NCBI GenBank assembly: GCA_002343445.1
Contig: DDSP01000048.1
Span: 69,088-133,087, forward strand
DNA from: Chthonomonas sp. UBA2387
GTDB lineage: Bacteria > Armatimonadota > Fimbriimonadia > Fimbriimonadales > Fimbriimonadaceae
Direction: 5' to 3'
DNA length: 64,000 nt
The notes beneath the pieces are model-generated. The model worked only from the letters and a program-made list of their open reading frames with translations, made no database searches and was not told where the DNA came from. Below are positions 50,534 to 58,545 of the stretch, one piece after another. Each line of letters starts with the position of its first letter. Within the stretch, counting starts at the first letter, position 1. The position numbers were made by a program, and so were the translations under genes.

Positions 50534-51535
50534 CTACAGACGCACCAACCGCGTGATGCGGCCCTGCGGCACCCATTCGGCCACCAGGATATCGCCGTTC
50601 CGCAGGAACATGGCGTCGTGCGGGTGGATGAACTTGCCGGCGATGAACTCCGATTCGGGCTTGCCGCGCAGGTTCGTCGGGTGCCCGTCGCCGAGGCTGG
50701 CGATCACGCGGTTGTTCTCGTCGAGCAGGGTGACCACGCTTTCCAAGTCCGGCACCAGCATCACGCCTTGGCGCAGTTGGAAATGGCATGGCAGACGCAT
50801 GCCCTCCGACACGAACTTGACGTGCTCGCCTTCAAGGTTGAAGTACTGGATGCGGCGGTTCGAGCGGTCGGCCACGGCCAGCAGTGGTTCGTTGCCTCGG
50901 TCGTCGAGCCAAAGGCCGTGGGGCTGCAGCAACTGGCCCTTCTCTTTGCCCGGTCCGCCAAACGAATTCCTCAGCTCGCCTTTGGCTGTGAACTCGTGGA
51001 CCCAGTGCGAGCCATAGCCGTCGGCCACGAAGAACCCGCCGCCGGGGTGGAACGCCACGTTGGTGGGCACGTAGGGCTGGCCCCCGGCGTACTTGCCCGA
51101 TTCGTGTGGGACGCCGATCTCTTGGAGCACCTTGCCGTCGAGGTCGGTCTTGACCACGATCTTGCGCGCGATGTCGCAGTGGTGCAGGACCTCCTGACCG
51201 TTCTCCGTGCGGATGTCCAGTCCGTGCGCGCCACCCCGGAACTCGGCGCCCCAAGACTTGAGGAACTTGCCCTGCTCGTCATAGACCACGACGGCATCCG
51301 CCGAAGGGCTCTCGGCGTGGACGGTGTGCGCCACGTAGATGCGGCCCTTGGAATCTTGCGCCAGTCCGTGCGTATCGCCGAACTTCAGGCCCTCGGGGGC
51401 CTTGAGCCAGTTGTGCTCGCACCGGTACCGGTGGCTGCCGCTGCCGAGGACGAGCGGGTCTTGCCGCCGAGCAAGCGCGGGAGTGGCGGCCAAGGCGGCC
51501 GCGCCGGCCAAGAAAGTCCTTCGCGAGATGGTCAT
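50534..51535 (-). CDS. Tat-exported beta-propeller (NHL/peptidylamidoglycolate-lyase-like) protein
   Basis: The 333-residue product starts MTISRRTFLAGAAALAATPALA, a twin-arginine signal, and then shows six or so propeller blades of NHL type: DTHGLAQDSKGRIYVAHTV, GAHGLDIRTENGQEVLHHCD, PTNVAFHPGGGFFVADGYG, QPHGLWLDDRGNEPLLAVADRSNRRIQYF and HPHDAMFLRNGDILVAEW. Such propellers bind ligands or act as lactonases or lyases; no specific substrate can be assigned. The ATG at 51535 is set by the Tat motif. It follows argS on the same strand after 32 bp. Confidence 0.85.
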   Translation of the reverse strand: MTISRRTFLAGAAALAATPALARRQDPLVLGSGSHRYRCEHNWLKAPEGLKFGDTHGLAQDSKGRIYVAHTVHAESPSADAVVVYDEQGKFLKSWGAEFRGGAHGLDIRTENGQEVLHHCDIARKIVVKTDLDGKVLQEIGVPHESGKYAGGQPYVPTNVAFHPGGGFFVADGYGSHWVHEFTAKGELRNSFGGPGKEKGQLLQPHGLWLDDRGNEPLLAVADRSNRRIQYFNLEGEHVKFVSEGMRLPCHFQLRQGVMLVPDLESVVTLLDENNRVIASLGDGHPTNLRGKPESEFIAGKFIHPHDAMFLRNGDILVAEWVPQGRITRLVRL

Positions 51536-51567
51536 GGCGAACGTGCCGATGTTACCGGAGCGCAAAC

Positions 51568-53445
51568 CTACATCCGCTCGGGCGCCGAGATGCCCAGCAG
51601 CCCGAACGACGCTCGAAGGGCGACCTGCGTGGCGCGGCACAGGGCCAGTCGGGCGCGCGAGAGGTCCGGCGATTCAGGCTGGATCACGCGGCACCCGTCG
51701 TAGAAGTGGTGGTAAGCGCGGGCCAGTTCGACGGCGTAGGTGGCGATGCGGTGCACTCCGTAATCGTCCGCCGACCGCTGAATCTCGAAAGGCAGGTCCG
51801 CGATCTTCTTCACGAGCGCCGTTTCGCGCCGATCGGCCAGCAGCGACTCGTCGAACTCGCTGGCCTCGAATCCCGCCTCGCGCGCCTTTTCAAGCAGCGA
51901 ACAGATGCGGGCGTGGGCGTACTGCACATAGTAAACGGGGTTGTCGTCGCTCTGCTTGGCCGCCAGGTCGAGGTCGAAATCCAGGTGCGTCTCGTGCGAG
52001 CGCATCAGGTAGAAGAAGCGGGCGACGTCGCGTCCGATGCGCGTCTGCTCGGCGGCGTCGGCTTCGGGCGCGGCGGCTTTGCCGATCTCTTGGATGAGGT
52101 CGATCAGGGCGTAGATGTTGCCGTCCCGCTTGCGCATCGGGGCGGGCTGACCGTCTTTCAGAAACCGCACGAGCTGGAAGATGACGACCTCGAGCTTCTC
52201 CTTGGCTTCGGCGAGAGCGGCTTGGCAGGCGTCTCGTTCGGCGGCATCGGCGTAGATGCGCGACTCTGGGTCGGGAAGAGGGAATGAGGAAGAAGGAGCT
52301 TCCATCTTCCCCCTCTGCAACGCGGCCACGACGGCCGTCAGGCGTCCGATGTACCCGTGGTGGTCGGGGCCGAGGATGGTGAGGAGTTTGTCGGCGTTCG
52401 GCGGGCGGTTGAACTTGTCGTCGTGGTAGGCGACATCGCTGGCGATATAGGTGTAGCGCCCGTCTTTGCGCTTGAGCACGCGGTCTTGGTCGTCGCCGTA
52501 CTTGGTGCTGCGGAGCCAGAGCGTCTTGCCCGCGCCTTCGGCGTCGTCCTCGTCGGTGGGTTGGGCTTCGATCTCGACGTCCTCGATCACGCCCTTCTTG
52601 CCGAGCTTGAGTTTGGTGCGGTGGGGCCGGTCGTCGGCGGAGCCGTTGGCGTGGAGGGCTTGGATGGCGGCCTCGACCTTGCCGTCGTCGTGGAGCGACT
52701 GCTCGCTGAACCACGTGTCGAACCAGACTCCGAACGCCGCGAGGTCCTCGCGTTGCTTGGCGAGCATCAGATCCTGAGATCGCGCTTGGAACCACCCGAC
52801 GGACTCGTCACCGCTTGGCGTGATCTTGGACGCTACTTCGGAGACATAGTCGCCACGATAGCCCTTCTCGGGAAACGGCAGTCCAAGGCACATGCTGCGC
52901 ACGCTCTCGGCGAACAGCCGCATTTGCTCCGAGTTCACGCCGTCGTTGATGTAGTACTCGCGGTGCACCGTATGGCCGGCGGCTTCGAGCACGTTGCACA
53001 GCGTCGAACCGAACGCCGCGCCGCGCCCCGAGCCGATCGTGATCGGCCCGTTCGGGTTCACGCTGACGAACTCGACGTTCATGCGCTTGGGCTGTTCGGC
53101 GGGCAGGCGGGCGAAGTCCTCGCCCCGCTCCAGCACATCGGCGACCGCCGCTCCCACGAGCGAGGGCGACAGGCGCAGGTTCAGGAACCCCGGACCCGCG
53201 ACCTCGACCGCCGCGAGTTCAGGGGCGGATTCCAGCGCCTGGGCCAGCCGCGTCGCGATCTCGCGGGGGTTCTTGCCCGCCGCTTTGGCGACCATCAGGG
53301 CGTAGTTGCACGCGAAGTCGCCATGCTCGGGGTTGGCGGGCTCGGAGACCTCGACGGGCGCGCCGAGCCCCTCGGGCAAAAAGCCCTCGGCCTGCAGGGA
53401 GGCGATGGCGGAACGCAGCAACGCGACGAGTCGAGATCGGATCAC
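51568..53445 (-). CDS. argS: Arginine--tRNA ligase
   Basis: The 625-residue protein (GTG start, VIRSRLVALL) has the N-terminal ArgRS additional domain with PEHGDFACNYALMVAKAAGKNPREIA, the catalytic core with NVEFVSVNPNGPITIGSGRGAAFG, YYINDGVNSEQ and IYASDVAYHDDKF-like segments, and the DALR C-terminal anticodon-binding domain (NPVYYVQYAHARICSLL...AYHHFYDGCRV). The HIGH signature is unusual: residues 136-139 read TIGS, without either His. The second signature appears as PMRKRDGN. Assigned function: charging tRNA-Arg. Confidence 0.95.
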   Translation of the reverse strand: MIRSRLVALLRSAIASLQAEGFLPEGLGAPVEVSEPANPEHGDFACNYALMVAKAAGKNPREIATRLAQALESAPELAAVEVAGPGFLNLRLSPSLVGAAVADVLERGEDFARLPAEQPKRMNVEFVSVNPNGPITIGSGRGAAFGSTLCNVLEAAGHTVHREYYINDGVNSEQMRLFAESVRSMCLGLPFPEKGYRGDYVSEVASKITPSGDESVGWFQARSQDLMLAKQREDLAAFGVWFDTWFSEQSLHDDGKVEAAIQALHANGSADDRPHRTKLKLGKKGVIEDVEIEAQPTDEDDAEGAGKTLWLRSTKYGDDQDRVLKRKDGRYTYIASDVAYHDDKFNRPPNADKLLTILGPDHHGYIGRLTAVVAALQRGKMEAPSSSFPLPDPESRIYADAAERDACQAALAEAKEKLEVVIFQLVRFLKDGQPAPMRKRDGNIYALIDLIQEIGKAAAPEADAAEQTRIGRDVARFFYLMRSHETHLDFDLDLAAKQSDDNPVYYVQYAHARICSLLEKAREAGFEASEFDESLLADRRETALVKKIADLPFEIQRSADDYGVHRIATYAVELARAYHHFYDGCRVIQPESPDLSRARLALCRATQVALRASFGLLGISAPERM

Positions 53446-53524
53446 GGGGCCCAAGGGTACCTTCCACCCCCTTGCTCTTGGGGATCGGAGCATGAGATGG
53501 GGTCGGTGGGTGGAGCCCCGGGGG

Positions 53525-54613
53525 TCAATCGTCGGCCGATTGCCAGCCTTTCCGATGCAGCCTTCCAGCCACGGTCGTCTCTCCGGAGACTTTCACCAGG
53601 TGGATGGGATCGCATCCGACCCGTTTGACGATGGCGCGGGCCAGGATGTCGGAGTGCGTCGTGATCCACAGTTGGCTGAACTGGCTCGCATAGGCGAAGG
53701 CATCCGCCAATGGTTCCAGGACGGAGGCATTCAGACTGGCCTCCGGCTCGTTGAAGGCGATGAGCGGCGATGGGCGGGGGCTGAAGCATGCCGTGACCAA
53801 ACAGAGGAACTTCAGCGTGCCGTCCGAGAAGTCGCGCGGGTGGAACTTGCGGTCGATGCCCGGCAGGACCATGAAGGGCTGCTCGCTATCGGAAACGAAC
53901 TCGGTCTCGGGGAACGCGTCGGCGAGGATCGAGCGGAGCGAGTCGTTGTCGCCTTGCTCGGTTACGACAAAGAGCGCTGGCCCCAGGTTCGAGCCATCCT
54001 CGGCCAGGCGCGGCGCGTAGGTGGCTAGGGCTGGACGGCGAATCGGCGAGGAGTCGTCGGTTCGAAAGTCGTGGTAGAAGGTCCAGCGCCGGACCATTTC
54101 CTGGAACTGGAACAAGAAGGGGTATCGCTCCGGATCGCGGATTTGGGCGAAGATGGACTCGGCGTCAACCAAGTCGGTTCGCAGGTTCCACGGGCCCTCC
54201 AGCCCCCGCATTTTGGCGACGGAGGAACTCCGGTCGACCAAGACTCTGCCGGCCAAGCGGACGGTCTCGGACTTGATCTGGGGGTCCAAGGGGAAGAGCG
54301 GGAGTTCACTTGCCGGGCGCAGCCCGAGCGTCACTTGGTATTCGAAGGGCTCTGCCGCGACTTTGAGGCGCATGCGCACCGGCCCTTCTTGTCGGGGGCC
54401 GGCCCACAAGAGCGATGCCAATCCGCCTTGCTCCGCCACTGCAGCGGCAAGTCGGCCCTCTACCGACGCACGGATCAGGCGAAACGCGTTAAAGAGGTTG
54501 CTCTTGCCGCACCCGTTCGCGCCGGTGACGAGATTGACCGCTCCCAAGGAGACCTCGACGTGGCGAATCGAGCGGAAGTTCTCGACCTCGAGTCGCTGCA
54601 CCTGCCCGAACAT
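53525..54613 (-). CDS. AAA family ATPase (RecF/SMC-like, AAA_21 type)
   Basis: The 362-residue protein starts MFGQVQRLEVENFRSIRHVEVSLG and has Walker A at residues 31-38 (GANGCGKS), an ABC-signature-like DFSDGTLKFL, Walker B LIAFNEPEASLN and a D-loop/H-motif ITTHSDILARAI. It has no TOPRIM domain, so it is not a full OLD nuclease. Proteins of this kind occur as stand-alone ATPases and in anti-phage or DNA-repair modules, but nothing here fixes a function. A TAAACT box lies 6 nt before the ATG on the minus strand. Confidence 0.85.
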   Translation of the reverse strand: MFGQVQRLEVENFRSIRHVEVSLGAVNLVTGANGCGKSNLFNAFRLIRASVEGRLAAAVAEQGGLASLLWAGPRQEGPVRMRLKVAAEPFEYQVTLGLRPASELPLFPLDPQIKSETVRLAGRVLVDRSSSVAKMRGLEGPWNLRTDLVDAESIFAQIRDPERYPFLFQFQEMVRRWTFYHDFRTDDSSPIRRPALATYAPRLAEDGSNLGPALFVVTEQGDNDSLRSILADAFPETEFVSDSEQPFMVLPGIDRKFHPRDFSDGTLKFLCLVTACFSPRPSPLIAFNEPEASLNASVLEPLADAFAYASQFSQLWITTHSDILARAIVKRVGCDPIHLVKVSGETTVAGRLHRKGWQSADD

Positions 54614-54619
54614 GGTGGA

Positions 54620-54625
54620 AGTTTA
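54620..54625 (-). promoter_or_regulatory. Candidate leaderless -10 box of the AAA ATPase gene
   Basis: On the minus strand TAAACT ends 6 nt before the ATG at 54613, so the transcript would begin at the start codon. Confidence 0.4.
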
Positions 54626-54655
54626 GCCTCCGGGCTGGGCCGAGGGTGGAACGCA

Positions 54656-54690
54656 CCCGTGCTATAACAAGGTCATGCGCATCCTCGCCA
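54656..54690 (+). repeat. 35-bp direct repeat, copy 1 (promoter plus five codons)
   Basis: A 34/35 match to 54980-55014. It contains the TATAAC box and ATGCGCATCCTCGCC, i.e. the first five codons of the downstream thioredoxin-like gene, but is followed by unrelated sequence and the DUF433 gene. It would be a remnant or duplicated target produced when the DUF433 segment was inserted. Confidence 0.9.
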
Positions 54691-54718
54691 GCGGCGAACG
54701 GATGTGCAGCACGTGCCC

Positions 54719-54928
54719 ATGTCGAAACGAGAAGCCACAGCCCTGCTTGAACGAATCACCACGGACCCTGCAGTCTGCGGCGGCAAGCCGTGCATTCGCG
54801 GGATGCGGATTCGAGTCAGCGACGTGTTGGACCTGCTTGCCTACGGGCTCCGGGCCGAGCAGGTGGTTGAAGAACTCCCCGACCTCGAGTTGGACGACGT
54901 GCGCGCCGCGATCCTGTACGCGGCTTAG
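54719..54928 (+). CDS. DUF433 protein (antitoxin-like)
   Basis: The 69-residue protein (start MSKREATALLERITTDP) shows the DUF433 signature ITTDPAVCGGKPCIRGMRIRVSDVLDLLAYG and LRAEQVVEELPDLELDDVRAAILYAA. DUF433 proteins are small HTH-like proteins usually paired with a DUF5615/PIN-like toxin; no such toxin gene follows here, so this is an orphan. It lies between two 35-bp direct repeats, which suggests recent insertion of this segment. An in-frame ATG at 54704 is less likely. Confidence 0.85.
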   Translation: MSKREATALLERITTDPAVCGGKPCIRGMRIRVSDVLDLLAYGLRAEQVVEELPDLELDDVRAAILYAA

Positions 54929-54979
54929 TGCGACCAAGGGGCCCGAAGTTCGGGGCGCATGGGCGGTAGTGTGACAACC

Positions 54980-55014
54980 CCCGTGCTATAACAAGGTCAT
55001 GCGCATCCTTGCCA
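54980..55014 (+). repeat. 35-bp direct repeat, copy 2 (functional promoter and start)
   Basis: The copy belonging to the thioredoxin-like gene: it holds TATAAC and the ATG at 54999 followed by CGCATCCTTGCC. It differs from copy 1 at one position (T versus C). The repeat offset is 324 bp, with the DUF433 gene between the copies. Confidence 0.9.
54987..54992 (+). promoter_or_regulatory. Candidate leaderless -10 box of the thioredoxin-fold gene
   Basis: TATAAC ends 6 nt before the ATG at 54999. The same hexamer and spacing occur in the upstream repeat copy (54663-54668). Confidence 0.45.
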
Positions 55015-55478
55015 CACTCCTCTGCCTCGCCGCCATTGGCACGATCGGCTTGCCCGTCCAAGCCCAGACCGCCCAGACCTCGAAGCACGAGCGCGTCAAG
55101 TTCGACCCCAAGCGGGATGCGGCCAAGGACATCGAGGCCGCCGTGGTCAAGGCGACCAAGGAGAACAAGCGCATCCTGCTCGACGTGGGCGGCGAGTGGT
55201 GCGGGTGGTGCCACAAGCTCGACGAGTTCTTCGCGACGAACCAGGAAGCCGCCAAGATCCTGAAGGACCGCTACATCGTGGTCAAGATCAACTTCAGCCC
55301 CGAGAACGAGAACAAGGCGGTGCTGTCGCGCTACCCCACTATCAAGGGCTACCCGCACCTGTTCGTGCTGGACAAAACGGGCAAGTTGATCCACTCGCAG
55401 GATACGGGCGAGCTCGAAACCGGCCCTGCCCACGATGCGGCCAAAGTGATCCCGTTCTTGAAGAAGTTCGCCGGCTGA
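54999..55478 (+). CDS. Secreted thioredoxin-fold protein
   Basis: The 159-residue product starts MRILATLLCLAAIGTIGLPVQAQ (Sec signal) and has a thioredoxin fold with active site GGEWCGWCHKLDEFF and the cis-Pro region YPTIKGYPHLFVLDKTGK. It resembles Thioredoxin_7/DUF255-type exported disulfide reductases. It would act in the periplasm or at the cell surface. Its promoter and first codons are duplicated upstream of the DUF433 gene. Confidence 0.88.
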   Translation: MRILATLLCLAAIGTIGLPVQAQTAQTSKHERVKFDPKRDAAKDIEAAVVKATKENKRILLDVGGEWCGWCHKLDEFFATNQEAAKILKDRYIVVKINFSPENENKAVLSRYPTIKGYPHLFVLDKTGKLIHSQDTGELETGPAHDAAKVIPFLKKFAG

Positions 55479-55520
55479 ACCACGGCAGGAACGCACGCGC
55501 GAAGGCTGTAACTGTATGGG

Positions 55521-56633
55521 GTGAGTCGACCCAAGGTCTATTTGGCTGGACCCATTTCGGGCTGCAACGACGACCAAATGCGCGTCTGGAGGCGCGACCT
55601 GCGCCGCGGCTTCAGCGATGAGTTCGAGTTCATCGACCCCACGGAAAGCCTGATTCGTCCCGGAGGGTCTCATCACGAAGTCGTGCAAGCCGACGTGCAA
55701 GCCATTCGCAATGCCGATGCTGTGTTGGCCAACATGTGGCGCGAGTCGGTTGGCACGAGCTTTGGCGTATTGCACGCCCACTTGAATGGCAAGATCGTCG
55801 TTGTCAACGATCCGAACCTCATCCGCAGTCGGATGTTGGCCTTTTACGCCGACGCCGTCGAGCAGTCGCTTCCCGCTTCGTTGAACGCCATCCGGACGTT
55901 TCTGCGTTCGGAAAAGCTTATCCGCGAAGTGATCAAGCGCGACGGACGCACCGAACCCTTCAGTCGCTCAAAGCTCAGCAAGGCGATTCGGCACGCCTGT
56001 ATCGACGCCAAGTCGGACGACATCGTGCCGACGCGGGCCATCGTCTCCCGAACGCTCAGCCTGTTGCTCGACGATGTGTACGAGGACCGGTCGATCGCTT
56101 CGGAGAGCATCGAAGGCGCCGTGTGGCAAGCGATGGCCGAACTCGCCGCCGACCCTCTGCACGAGACCGATTACGACGCCGTGCGCTTGGCTTGGGAGCG
56201 ACACGGCAAACCAGTAACGGTGCCCACAGCCCCAGCGGGCCAGCAGCTCACGCTTGTGCTTCCACAGGTGCACCCCACGCCGCTCAGGGTCAAAATCCAC
56301 ACGATCGGTGGACACTCGACGATCTGGGGCAGGAAGGGCATCGGGGAAGAAGCGAGGGTGATCTTCGACGCCATGCGTTGCGTCGACGGCATCACGGAGA
56401 TCGTACTGGGTCCGTTCTCGAACTCGAATTCACCTCCCGCCAAGCCCCACGTGCGATTGCAGGCTTCAAAGACGCCCCACTTGATCGAAGGCAAGTGCTA
56501 CGACAAAGGCCCGCGAGGAACGCTACAGACGTTCCAGATTCGGGTCGCCGATCCCGGTGGTCGAGAAGCAGTGCTCCAAGTGTTGCGCGACCATCTTGAA
56601 CGGCTGGGGCACATCCGGCCCACGCCCGCATAG
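55521..56633 (+). CDS. Nucleoside-deoxyribosyltransferase-like / ATP-cone fusion
   Basis: The 370-residue protein (GTG start) combines three parts. Residues 1-100 match the nucleoside 2-deoxyribosyltransferase fold (KVYLAGPISG, ADAVLANMWRESVGTSFGVLHAHLNGKIVVV), but the position expected for the Glu nucleophile is Gly (GTSFG, residue 82). Residues 133-228 form an ATP-cone (REVIKRDGRTEPFSRSKLSKAIRHAC ... ESIEGAVWQAMAEL), the regulatory domain of ribonucleotide reductases and NrdR. The C-terminal about 130 residues are unassigned (RVIFDAMRCVDGITEIVLGPFSN). The domains suggest dNTP sensing or nucleotide-metabolism control; a catalytic role is doubtful. Confidence 0.8.
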   Translation: MSRPKVYLAGPISGCNDDQMRVWRRDLRRGFSDEFEFIDPTESLIRPGGSHHEVVQADVQAIRNADAVLANMWRESVGTSFGVLHAHLNGKIVVVNDPNLIRSRMLAFYADAVEQSLPASLNAIRTFLRSEKLIREVIKRDGRTEPFSRSKLSKAIRHACIDAKSDDIVPTRAIVSRTLSLLLDDVYEDRSIASESIEGAVWQAMAELAADPLHETDYDAVRLAWERHGKPVTVPTAPAGQQLTLVLPQVHPTPLRVKIHTIGGHSTIWGRKGIGEEARVIFDAMRCVDGITEIVLGPFSNSNSPPAKPHVRLQASKTPHLIEGKCYDKGPRGTLQTFQIRVADPGGREAVLQVLRDHLERLGHIRPTPA

Positions 56634-56654
56634 GGATCGTGCATCATCAAGGCG

Positions 56655-58118
56655 ATGGCGAACGAACCGCGCAGCGGGCTGTGTCGAGTCTTCCGGCCCG
56701 GAATCCACCTGCAAGAAGGACCCGAGCCCGGCACCTACGTCCTGCCCGAATGGCACGACCGCTACATGGCGTGGCAGGACGAACTCGACCAACGCGGCCC
56801 CTCGCGCGACCCCAAGCTCCAGGCCGTGGTCCACAAGCTGATCGAAGACATTCGCCGGGGCGGGGCGAAGGCGGCGTGGCGAGCGGCCCGCAAGTTCGAC
56901 GCCGCCGAGCTCAAGTTCTCGCAGTTCGAAGTCTCCGAGGACGAGTTGTGGGATGCGGAAGTCGAACCCGAGCACGCCGGCGCGATCCAGCACAGCATCG
57001 AGCGCGTCCGCGCCTTCCACGAACACCAACTGCAAGCCGTCACCCAAGGCTGGACTGCGGGCTCCGACGCCGAGGGTGCCCCCTTGTGGCGCTGGACGAC
57101 CCCGGCCCGGCCGTACGAACTCGACACGGGCTACGAGGGGCAACTCATGCGTCCGCTCCAATCGGTGGGGCTCTACATCCCCGGTGGGCAGGCGGACTAC
57201 GCGAGCTCGGTGATCATGACGGCCATCCCGGCGACCGTGGCCGGAGTGGATCGGCTCGTCATGTGCTGCCCGCCGCGCAAGGACGGCACGCTGAGTCCGG
57301 CAGTCCTGTTTGCGGCGCGGTCGGTGGGCGTCGAGACCATCTACAAGGTGGGTGGCGCTTCGGCCGTGGCGTTTATGGCGCTGGCGGCGTTCGACCAACC
57401 CGCGTATCGGCTGCGGGGCTACGCCCCCGGAGTGGACAAGGTGGTCGGCCCCGGGAACAAGTACGTGAACGAGGCCAAGCGTCAGCTTTGGGGCACGGTG
57501 GGATTGGATGCCTACGCCGGGCCGAGCGAGGTGGCCGTGGTGGTGGACGAGACCGCCGATGCGCGGGCCGCCGCCGTGGACTGGCTCACCCAAGTGGAGC
57601 ACGCCGAAGACAACGAGGGCTACCTGTTCTCGACGAGCGAAGCCAAGCTGGACGAGGTGCTTCGCGAGGCCGAGCGGCTGCTCGACGGTGCGCCCCGAGC
57701 CTTCGTGATGCGCCGCGCGCTCAAGGAGCGTGGCGTCGCCCTGTTCGGCAACCGCAATATCGTGCTGCGATACGTGAACCTGGTCGCGCCGGAACACCTC
57801 ACGCTCATGGTCGCCGACCCCGAGTGGTGGATCGGCCGGGTCGCCAATGCGGGCTGTATCCTGGTGGGCGAAGACACGCCGCAGAGCGCGGGCGACTTCT
57901 GTTCCGGCCCGAGCCACACGCTCCCCACGGCCGGGGCTGCGCGGTTCGGCAGCCCGCTGAGCGTGCTCGACTTCCTCAAGGTGCAGTCGCTGAGCCGCCT
58001 CACCCACTCGGACCTCACGGTCCTGCGCCCGACCATCGAGGCGTTCGGCGACCTGGAAGGCTTCCCGATGCACGGGATGGGAGCCACGGTTCGGTTCGAG
58101 GACCACGGGGCGGTGTAG
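56655..58118 (+). CDS. hisD: Histidinol dehydrogenase
   Basis: It catalyses the last two NAD-dependent oxidations of histidine synthesis. The 487-residue protein has an N-terminal extension, then VGLYIPGGQADYASSVIMTAIPATVAGV, VVGPGNKYVNEAKRQL, DAYAGPSEVAVV, the Zn ligands of QVEHAEDNEG, the Asp in AGDFCSGP and SHTLPTAGAARF. Other his genes are not seen in the window. It follows the ATP-cone fusion gene after 21 bp, which may indicate co-transcription without functional relation. Confidence 0.96.
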   Translation: MANEPRSGLCRVFRPGIHLQEGPEPGTYVLPEWHDRYMAWQDELDQRGPSRDPKLQAVVHKLIEDIRRGGAKAAWRAARKFDAAELKFSQFEVSEDELWDAEVEPEHAGAIQHSIERVRAFHEHQLQAVTQGWTAGSDAEGAPLWRWTTPARPYELDTGYEGQLMRPLQSVGLYIPGGQADYASSVIMTAIPATVAGVDRLVMCCPPRKDGTLSPAVLFAARSVGVETIYKVGGASAVAFMALAAFDQPAYRLRGYAPGVDKVVGPGNKYVNEAKRQLWGTVGLDAYAGPSEVAVVVDETADARAAAVDWLTQVEHAEDNEGYLFSTSEAKLDEVLREAERLLDGAPRAFVMRRALKERGVALFGNRNIVLRYVNLVAPEHLTLMVADPEWWIGRVANAGCILVGEDTPQSAGDFCSGPSHTLPTAGAARFGSPLSVLDFLKVQSLSRLTHSDLTVLRPTIEAFGDLEGFPMHGMGATVRFEDHGAV

Positions 58119-58121
58119 AAT
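58116..58121 (+). promoter_or_regulatory. Candidate -10 box of the ASCH-like gene
   Basis: TAGAAT overlaps the hisD stop codon and ends 13 nt before the ATG at 58135, leaving a predicted leader of only a few nucleotides. Confidence 0.35.
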
Positions 58122-58134
58122 CGAACGGACCCGC

Positions 58135-58482
58135 ATGTACGCGCTCAACTTCTACTCGGACCTTTACGGCGACGTTCTGCGCAACTCGCGCAAGACGGTG
58201 ACGATCCGCTTGGGCGACAAGACGGACAAGTACAAGACCGGGATGCTGGTCTGGGTGACGGTCGGCCCCCGTTTTTCGAGGCGGCAGAAGCTGTACACGG
58301 CGATTTTGGACCGGGTGGAGGTCAAGACGATCCGCGACCTCTCGCCCCGCGACATCGAGCGCGAGCATCCCGAGTTCCGCGGCGAGGACGACGTGATCGC
58401 CATGCTCTCGCGGATCTACGGCGACTTCATCACCCCCGACGATCTGGTCACCGTGATCTATTTCAGCCGCGTGGACGAGTAG
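58135..58482 (+). CDS. ASCH/PUA-like small protein
   Basis: A 115-residue protein: MYALNFYSDLYGDVLRNSRKTVTIRLGDKTDKYKTGMLVWVTVGPRFSRRQKLYTAILDRVEVKTIRDLSPRDIEREHPE in segments matches the ASCH domain (PUA-like fold) with the conserved KTVTIR and RQKLYTA motifs. ASCH proteins bind RNA or act in translation-related processes. It is short enough to be a single domain. It follows hisD on the same strand. Confidence 0.85.
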   Translation: MYALNFYSDLYGDVLRNSRKTVTIRLGDKTDKYKTGMLVWVTVGPRFSRRQKLYTAILDRVEVKTIRDLSPRDIEREHPEFRGEDDVIAMLSRIYGDFITPDDLVTVIYFSRVDE

Positions 58483-58532
58483 GCACCTTGGGGCCGATTG
58501 GGGTTGGTGGCCTGCGGTTGGCGGGAACGGCC

Positions 58533-58538
58533 TATACT
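58533..58538 (+). promoter_or_regulatory. Candidate leaderless -10 box of recQ
   Basis: TATACT ends 7 nt before the GTG at 58546, with no ribosome site between them. Confidence 0.4.
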
Positions 58539-58545
58539 GGTAACT

